This document shows positions 7,309 to 10,538 of a DNA stretch of 10,538 nt, in pieces; within the stretch, counting starts at the first letter, position 1, and every line of letters begins with the position of its first letter. Origin of the DNA: Chitinophagaceae bacterium (lineage in GTDB: Bacteria; Bacteroidota; Bacteroidia; Chitinophagales; Chitinophagaceae). The translations under genes were made by a program, and so were the position numbers. The notes under the pieces were generated by a model. It was not told where the DNA came from, searched no databases, and saw nothing but the letters and a program-made list of their open reading frames with translations. The DNA is taken from assembly GCA_009996555.1 (NCBI GenBank), contig JAACZX010000042.1, positions 1 through 10,538 of the forward strand, in the 5' to 3' direction.

Positions 7309-7911
7309 ATGAACGAAGAATTATACCATACCATTGCCCAGCCTGTTGTAACTGAGTTTAAAGACCGTGGAAGCCGTTTTATTGCGTATGCCTATCCCAT
7401 TGCATCGGTTGAAGAGTTTAAAGAAAAACTGAAGTTGCTCAAAGACGAACATCCAAAGGCAGTGCATCATTGTTTTGCTTATCGCTTGGGAACAGATGGT
7501 AATACTTACCGTGTGAGTGATGATGGTGAACCATCAGGAAGTGCCGGTCGCCCAATTCTTGGACAAATCGACAGCAGACAACTTTCCAATGTGCTGGTAG
7601 TGGTGGTGCGGTATTTTGGCGGAACGTTGCTTGGTGTTCCGGGACTCATCAATGCATATAAAACAGCAACCACACTTGCGCTGCAAACAACACCCATTGT
7701 GCAAAAACAAATTGAAGTGAATTACCGGCTTCATTTTGACTATACACGTATGAACGATGTGATGATAATTGTAAAACAATATAATTGCACCGTAGTAAAA
7801 CAGGAACAGAATCTTTTTTGCGATGTGGAGATTGCCGTCCCTAAAAACAGGTTGGAAGAAGTATTGTTTAAATTAGGTGAAATGCATACGGTGGAAACAA
7901 GAAAGCTGTAG
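7309..7911 (+). CDS. yigZ: YigZ/IMPACT family protein
   Basis: This 200-residue protein belongs to the UPF0029 (IMPACT/YigZ) family, which is conserved from bacteria to eukaryotes. The N-terminal IMPACT domain (about 15-125) includes HHCFAYRLG at 53-61, SDDGEPSGSAGRPIL at 70-84 and the signature VVVVRYFGGTLLGVPGL at 97-113. The C-terminal part (about 138-195) fits the DUF1949 ferredoxin-like domain common in bacterial members. The eukaryotic relative IMPACT controls the kinase GCN2; the bacterial role is not settled. It starts 35 bases after the EamA transporter gene and is probably the last gene of the ribD operon. A repeat block begins nine bases after its stop codon. Confidence 0.92.
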   Translation: MNEELYHTIAQPVVTEFKDRGSRFIAYAYPIASVEEFKEKLKLLKDEHPKAVHHCFAYRLGTDGNTYRVSDDGEPSGSAGRPILGQIDSRQLSNVLVVVVRYFGGTLLGVPGLINAYKTATTLALQTTPIVQKQIEVNYRLHFDYTRMNDVMIIVKQYNCTVVKQEQNLFCDVEIAVPKNRLEEVLFKLGEMHTVETRKL

Positions 7912-7919
7912 AGATAATC

Positions 7920-7976
7920 ATTAGCCAATAGCCTTTAGCTCTTAGCTAATACAAAGTTTTTTACTTACAGCTAATC
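7920..7976. repeat. TAGC-word repeat after yigZ, weak terminator-like hairpin
   Basis: The stretch is built of ATTAGCC, AATAGCC, TTTAGCT and CTTAGCTAA words like the blocks at 2822-2847 and 2884-2922. TTAGCT (7935-7940) pairs with AGCTAA (7944-7949) around CTT, and ATTAGC (7920-7925) can pair with GCTAAT (7945-7950). A run of six T follows at 7957-7962, so it may help end the ribD-yigZ transcript, though the T run is some distance from the stem. Confidence 0.5.
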
Positions 7977-7987
7977 GCTTGAAGCTT

Positions 7988-8019
7988 GCGTACTTCCAAC
8001 TTCGTACCTCGTACTTGCT
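7988..8019. repeat. GTACGAG-word repeat after the DUF218 gene
   Basis: On the minus strand the core GCAAGTACGAGGTACGAAGT (7999-8018) begins one base past the stop codon of the DUF218 gene (8020-8022), then continues as TGGAAGTACG. It has the same sense relative to that gene as the other two copies have to exbD and prmC. Confidence 0.75.
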
Positions 8020-8781
8020 TCACGCTTTGCCCGTCATTTTATACATCAGTAATCCCACCACTTCTTTCAGGTAATGATCCCAGCCGGTAAAAGCATTGTG
8101 CGAGGGAATAATTGCTCCTGGAAAATCCTGCGGATTATCAATAGCGTTATAGTTACAGGGATAAGCCACTGTTGTTACACCCGCTTTTGTAAACACCTGC
8201 TGCGAACGTTTCATGTGCATAGCCGATGTTATGAGAAGATAAGGGCCTTTTATTTGTAATGAATCAAGCAACTTTTTTGAGAACTGTGCATTTTCAAATG
8301 TATTGCGGCTTTGGTTTTCGCTGAGAATATCCTCTTTGGCTACTCCCATTTGTTCCAGTTGGCCTTTAACAAAATCAGCTTCTTTGTATTCCTGTCTTTT
8401 AACACTGCCGCTGCCACCCGTGATGAGTATTTTTTTGATATGCCCGAGTTTGTAGAGGCGAACAGCCTGTATAAACCGATCGCTGGCGCCACCGTAAAAA
8501 CCTTGTTTCGATTCGTAGTTAAAACTCACAAAACCTGCCAGTAAAATACCAACGGGGTATTGTTCGCCAGTTTGCATCAGCTTTTGTTTTGCCTGCCAGT
8601 TAAGCGTGAGTTTGTGAATGAGATAAGGGTTTGAAAATAACAGGAACCAGCTGAAGCAAAAGATGATCCAGCGTTTTTTGCGTTTTGGATCTTTCACAAA
8701 AAAACTGAAGAGCACAAACAGCAGCAGCCAGTTGAAAGGCGAAATTAAAAAATTGAGCACTTTAGACAGAAAGAAGAACAT
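8020..8781 (-). CDS. YdcF/ElyC-type DUF218 membrane protein
   Basis: This 253-residue protein has two membrane helices at about residues 5-28 and 37-52 and then a DUF218 (YdcF/SanA/ElyC) domain at about 77-235. The domain shows the family's GILLAGF, ILITGGSGS, the strongly conserved ENQSRNTFENA (155-165) and LLITSAMHMKRS (182-193). ElyC, the E. coli relative with the same two-helix layout, is needed for normal peptidoglycan synthesis and lipid-carrier use, so an envelope role is plausible; the biochemical activity is not established. I chose the ATG at 8779-8781 because it begins directly with the hydrophobic segment. An upstream in-frame start at 8829 would add 16 polar residues and would run through a promoter-like palindrome. 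The gene diverges from the secreted-protein genes that follow. Confidence 0.87.
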   Translation of the reverse strand: MFFFLSKVLNFLISPFNWLLLFVLFSFFVKDPKRKKRWIIFCFSWFLLFSNPYLIHKLTLNWQAKQKLMQTGEQYPVGILLAGFVSFNYESKQGFYGGASDRFIQAVRLYKLGHIKKILITGGSGSVKRQEYKEADFVKGQLEQMGVAKEDILSENQSRNTFENAQFSKKLLDSLQIKGPYLLITSAMHMKRSQQVFTKAGVTTVAYPCNYNAIDNPQDFPGAIIPSHNAFTGWDHYLKEVVGLLMYKMTGKA

Positions 8782-8821
8782 AGCATGAAGATAAAAATTT
8801 CCCTGTGCTGAAAAACTTCTT

Positions 8822-8831
8822 CTTTGCAAAG
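8822..8831. promoter_or_regulatory. CTTTGCAAAG palindrome in divergent promoter region
   Basis: The perfect palindrome CTTTGCAAAG lies almost midway between the divergent ATGs at 8781 and 8875. On each strand it supplies TTTG, the main part of the -7 element (CTTCTTTG on plus, CTGCTTTG on minus), followed by CA. The TA of the consensus is missing on both sides and -33 elements are not evident, so this is a weak call. Confidence 0.3.
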
Positions 8832-8874
8832 CAGGTTTAGCAGGGATTTTGCAGTTGTTTCAAAAACATTTTTT

Positions 8875-9372
8875 ATGAAACAGTTTATAGTTTTGGCGCT
8901 GTTACTCACAGGCTGTGTTTCACTGCAGGCACAGCTGACAGTAAAGGCGGATTGTGGAGTGCTTACGGTAGATGTTCACAAAGGATGGATCAATGAAATG
9001 AAGCCCAGTGCCGATCCTGAGCAGATAAAAGCAAAGCTGCCTTGTTTTACATTGGCTGAAGCAGAAGGGAATACATCAACCTGCGGAGGCGGCGTTTTTT
9101 ATGATAATAAAGGCATCCGGTTTTATACGCAGCGTGATTACATTGTTATTACCGATAAATTCAAAGGGAAATTTACGGCTCCTGTTTTGGGAATGAAGAA
9201 AGCTGCCATGTTTCCGAAGTATGGAAATCCAAAACTGAAAGATGCCAATTGGGAAGCCTATCAAATGGCTTATGGTATTATGATTGTGTATTATAATTCC
9301 GCATCAGTCGTTAATAAGGTGATCATCAGTACAAAAACTACAGATGATATAAGTCTTTGCACAACCAACTGA
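8875..9372 (+). CDS. Secreted protein of unknown function, paralogue 1
   Basis: I do not recognise this 165-residue protein. Residues 1-19 form a signal peptide that most likely is cleaved before Gln20 (SLQA then QL). LTGC at 11-14 resembles a lipobox, but the paralogue next door lacks it. The mature part has four cysteines (27, 57, 70, 162) that are conserved in the paralogue, fitting two disulfides in the periplasm or outside. Two stretches share one pattern: 47-92 (EQIKAKLP, then YDNKGIRFY and YIVI) and 108-152 (MFPKYGNP, then YQMAYGIMIVYY and VNKVII). This suggests a duplicated small alpha/beta module, perhaps BamE-like; that is inference. The ATG at 8875 is favoured over an in-frame TTG at 8824 because it starts the signal peptide. 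Confidence 0.85.
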   Translation: MKQFIVLALLLTGCVSLQAQLTVKADCGVLTVDVHKGWINEMKPSADPEQIKAKLPCFTLAEAEGNTSTCGGGVFYDNKGIRFYTQRDYIVITDKFKGKFTAPVLGMKKAAMFPKYGNPKLKDANWEAYQMAYGIMIVYYNSASVVNKVIISTKTTDDISLCTTN

Positions 9373-9435
9373 GTTTTTGCAATAAGCCTGTTCTGATTTT
9401 CGGTAGAAATTTGTAGTATTACAAAAATAATTTCT

Positions 9436-9930
9436 ATGAAATCTACTTTTACTTTTTTGTTTGTTTTTATCACAGTTTGTGCATCTGCACAGTTAAAAAC
9501 AAAACCCGATTGCGGCCCCATTACAGTGGATGTGTACAAAGGCTGGATCAACGAGGCCAAGCCCAATGCCGATCCTGAACAGATAAAAGCCAAACTTCCT
9601 TGTTTTACTTCAGCCGATAAAGAAGGAAATGAATCGGGTTGCGGAGGCGGAGTGTATTACGATGATAAAGGCATTTGTTTTTATATACAGCGGGATTATG
9701 TGGTGATTACGGAAGCGTTTAAAGGAAAATTTACGGTTCCTGTATTGGGTGCAAAAGCCGATGATCTGTTTGTACGTTTTGGTAATCCAAAAGTAAAAGA
9801 CACGAATTGGGAAGCTTATACAATGGCGTACGGTATTATGATCGTGTACTACAACATGAAGGGAGTGATCAATAAAGTGATCATCAGCACAAAAGGTGTG
9901 GATGAAATTGATCTCTGTAATATCAACTAA
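9436..9930 (+). CDS. Secreted protein of unknown function, paralogue 2
   Basis: This 164-residue protein is about 70% identical over its mature part to the protein encoded just upstream (by my count 104 of 146 positions, without gaps). It has a clear signal peptide with likely cleavage at CASA before Gln19. The conserved cysteines are at 26, 56, 69 and 161, with one extra at 81. The best conserved stretches are DPEQIKAKLPCFT, FKGKF and MAYGIMIVYYN. The region between GNPK and the signal-peptide side (AAMFPKY versus DDLFVRF) varies most. The two genes are separated by 63 bases and point the same way, a tandem duplication that has been kept open on both sides. Function is unknown; both are likely exported across the inner membrane. 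The gene ends only seven bases from the convergent L,D-transpeptidase gene. Confidence 0.85.
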   Translation: MKSTFTFLFVFITVCASAQLKTKPDCGPITVDVYKGWINEAKPNADPEQIKAKLPCFTSADKEGNESGCGGGVYYDDKGICFYIQRDYVVITEAFKGKFTVPVLGAKADDLFVRFGNPKVKDTNWEAYTMAYGIMIVYYNMKGVINKVIISTKGVDEIDLCNIN

Positions 9931-9937
9931 GCAATTC

Positions 9938-10538
9938 TTATTTCTGTATAACCACCACTGTGCCTGTTTTTGCATAACGGGCAAGGTCATCAATATGTGT
10001 ATTCTTTAGTGCAATACAGCCATTGGTCCAGTTGTAAAAACGGTCAATAAAATAATCGTTTCCGTTTTCAACACCGTGTATGCCAATGCCATTACCAATG
10101 CTTGCACTGGCAGGTACAAGCCCGTTACTTTTTCTTGTTTTAAATTTTGTGTAACTGTCTTTAGTCGGGTAATCAAGCATCAGCATCTTTCGCCATAACT
10201 GATGCTGTTTGTTGTACACAATCTTGAATGTGCCTTCAGGAGTTTTGCGATCGCCTTGCATAAACTTATCTTCCAGCGGTTTCAGCCCAAATACAACAGG
10301 ATATACTGCCAGGATTCCTTTGCTGTCGTACACCCGCATTTCATAATCCGATTTGTCGATCACAATCCGTACAGCCCCTGTTGCTGTTCCCGTTGCACGA
10401 TGAAATTTCTGCATGCTTCGGATGCTGTTTTTGTTGGAAACAGGAGATGATGGTGCTGACGGAGATGTTTTACCATCGCCCACAGTAACGGTTATACTTT
10501 CCGATGAATTACCTGTTGTGTTAGAATTGGCTGAGCAC
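9938..10538 (-). CDS. L,D-transpeptidase (YkuD family), probable lipoprotein, 5' end outside window
   Basis: The reading frame is open to the right edge of the window, so the N terminus is missing; 199 residues are visible. The first full codon (10535-10537) encodes Cys, followed by SANSNTTGNSSES and a Ser/Pro/Asn-rich linker. This is the look of a lipoprotein just after its lipid-modified Cys, so the signal peptide probably lies just outside. The YkuD domain follows. GDRKTPEGTF is the usual strand-and-turn motif; GIGIHG carries the conserved His (codon 10076-10078); NWTNGCIALKN carries the catalytic Cys (codon 10016-10018), 20 residues later. Such enzymes cross-link peptidoglycan stem peptides (3-3 links) or attach proteins to them, in the periplasm. 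A GTG at 10481-10483 is an unlikely start. The exact substrate is unknown. Confidence 0.9.
   Translation of the reverse strand, partial: CSANSNTTGNSSESITVTVGDGKTSPSAPSSPVSNKNSIRSMQKFHRATGTATGAVRIVIDKSDYEMRVYDSKGILAVYPVVFGLKPLEDKFMQGDRKTPEGTFKIVYNKQHQLWRKMLMLDYPTKDSYTKFKTRKSNGLVPASASIGNGIGIHGVENGNDYFIDRFYNWTNGCIALKNTHIDDLARYAKTGTVVVIQK

Noticed and set aside
8782..8829. Longer N terminus for the DUF218 protein
   Set aside because: It adds 16 polar residues before a membrane segment and would run through the promoter-like palindrome; the ATG at 8781 is the natural start.
8908..8919. Lipobox (LTGC) in secreted paralogue 1
   Set aside because: The paralogue has no such motif at the same place, and both have a good ordinary signal-peptide cleavage site just before QL; a lipoprotein remains possible but less likely.

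Overview
The window looks like chromosomal DNA from a Bacteroidota bacterium, most likely of the Chitinophagaceae type. The reasons are: promoters of the Bacteroidota form (TTTG, 19 bases, TAnnTTTG), best seen upstream of lpdA; A-rich leaders without Shine-Dalgarno sequences; a moderate G+C content; and protein styles typical of that phylum (ECF sigma tail, ExbB/ExbD, RibD, PrmC). Placement below phylum is inference. There is no phage, integrase, transposase, CRISPR array, rRNA or tRNA that I can see.

Layout. Positions 36-1089 (minus): a DoxX-like membrane protein gene followed by an overlapping ECF sigma factor gene. 1261-1292: a strong bidirectional terminator. 1314-2720 (minus): dihydrolipoyl dehydrogenase with a well-formed promoter. 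2721-3067: a divergent, repeat-rich spacer. 3068-4187 (plus): an ExbB/ExbD energy-transducing pair. 4188-4376: a convergent spacer made almost wholly of repeats and hairpins. 4377-5234 (minus): PrmC, the release-factor glutamine methyltransferase. 5360-7911 (plus): a probable ribD, EamA transporter, yigZ operon. 7912-8019: another repeat-filled convergent spacer. 8020-8781 (minus): a YdcF/ElyC-type DUF218 membrane protein. 8875-9930 (plus): two tandem, about 70% identical secreted proteins of unknown function. 9938-10538 (minus): an L,D-transpeptidase that is probably a lipoprotein and runs off the right edge.

Most genes are housekeeping: pyruvate/2-oxoacid dehydrogenase E3, riboflavin synthesis, translation termination. 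A second theme is the cell envelope: ExbBD, the DUF218 protein, the L,D-transpeptidase and the two small secreted proteins. No single pathway links them.

The least ordinary parts are two. First, at least four families of short, word-like repeats fill the gene-free spacers, often touching stop codons. One of them (core AAGTACGAGGTACGAA) also lies in frame inside prmC, where it encodes an extra loop before the SAM-binding motif. Second, the tandem secreted paralogues belong to no family I recognise and seem to hold two copies of a small fold each. I do not see a complete new defence or mobile system.
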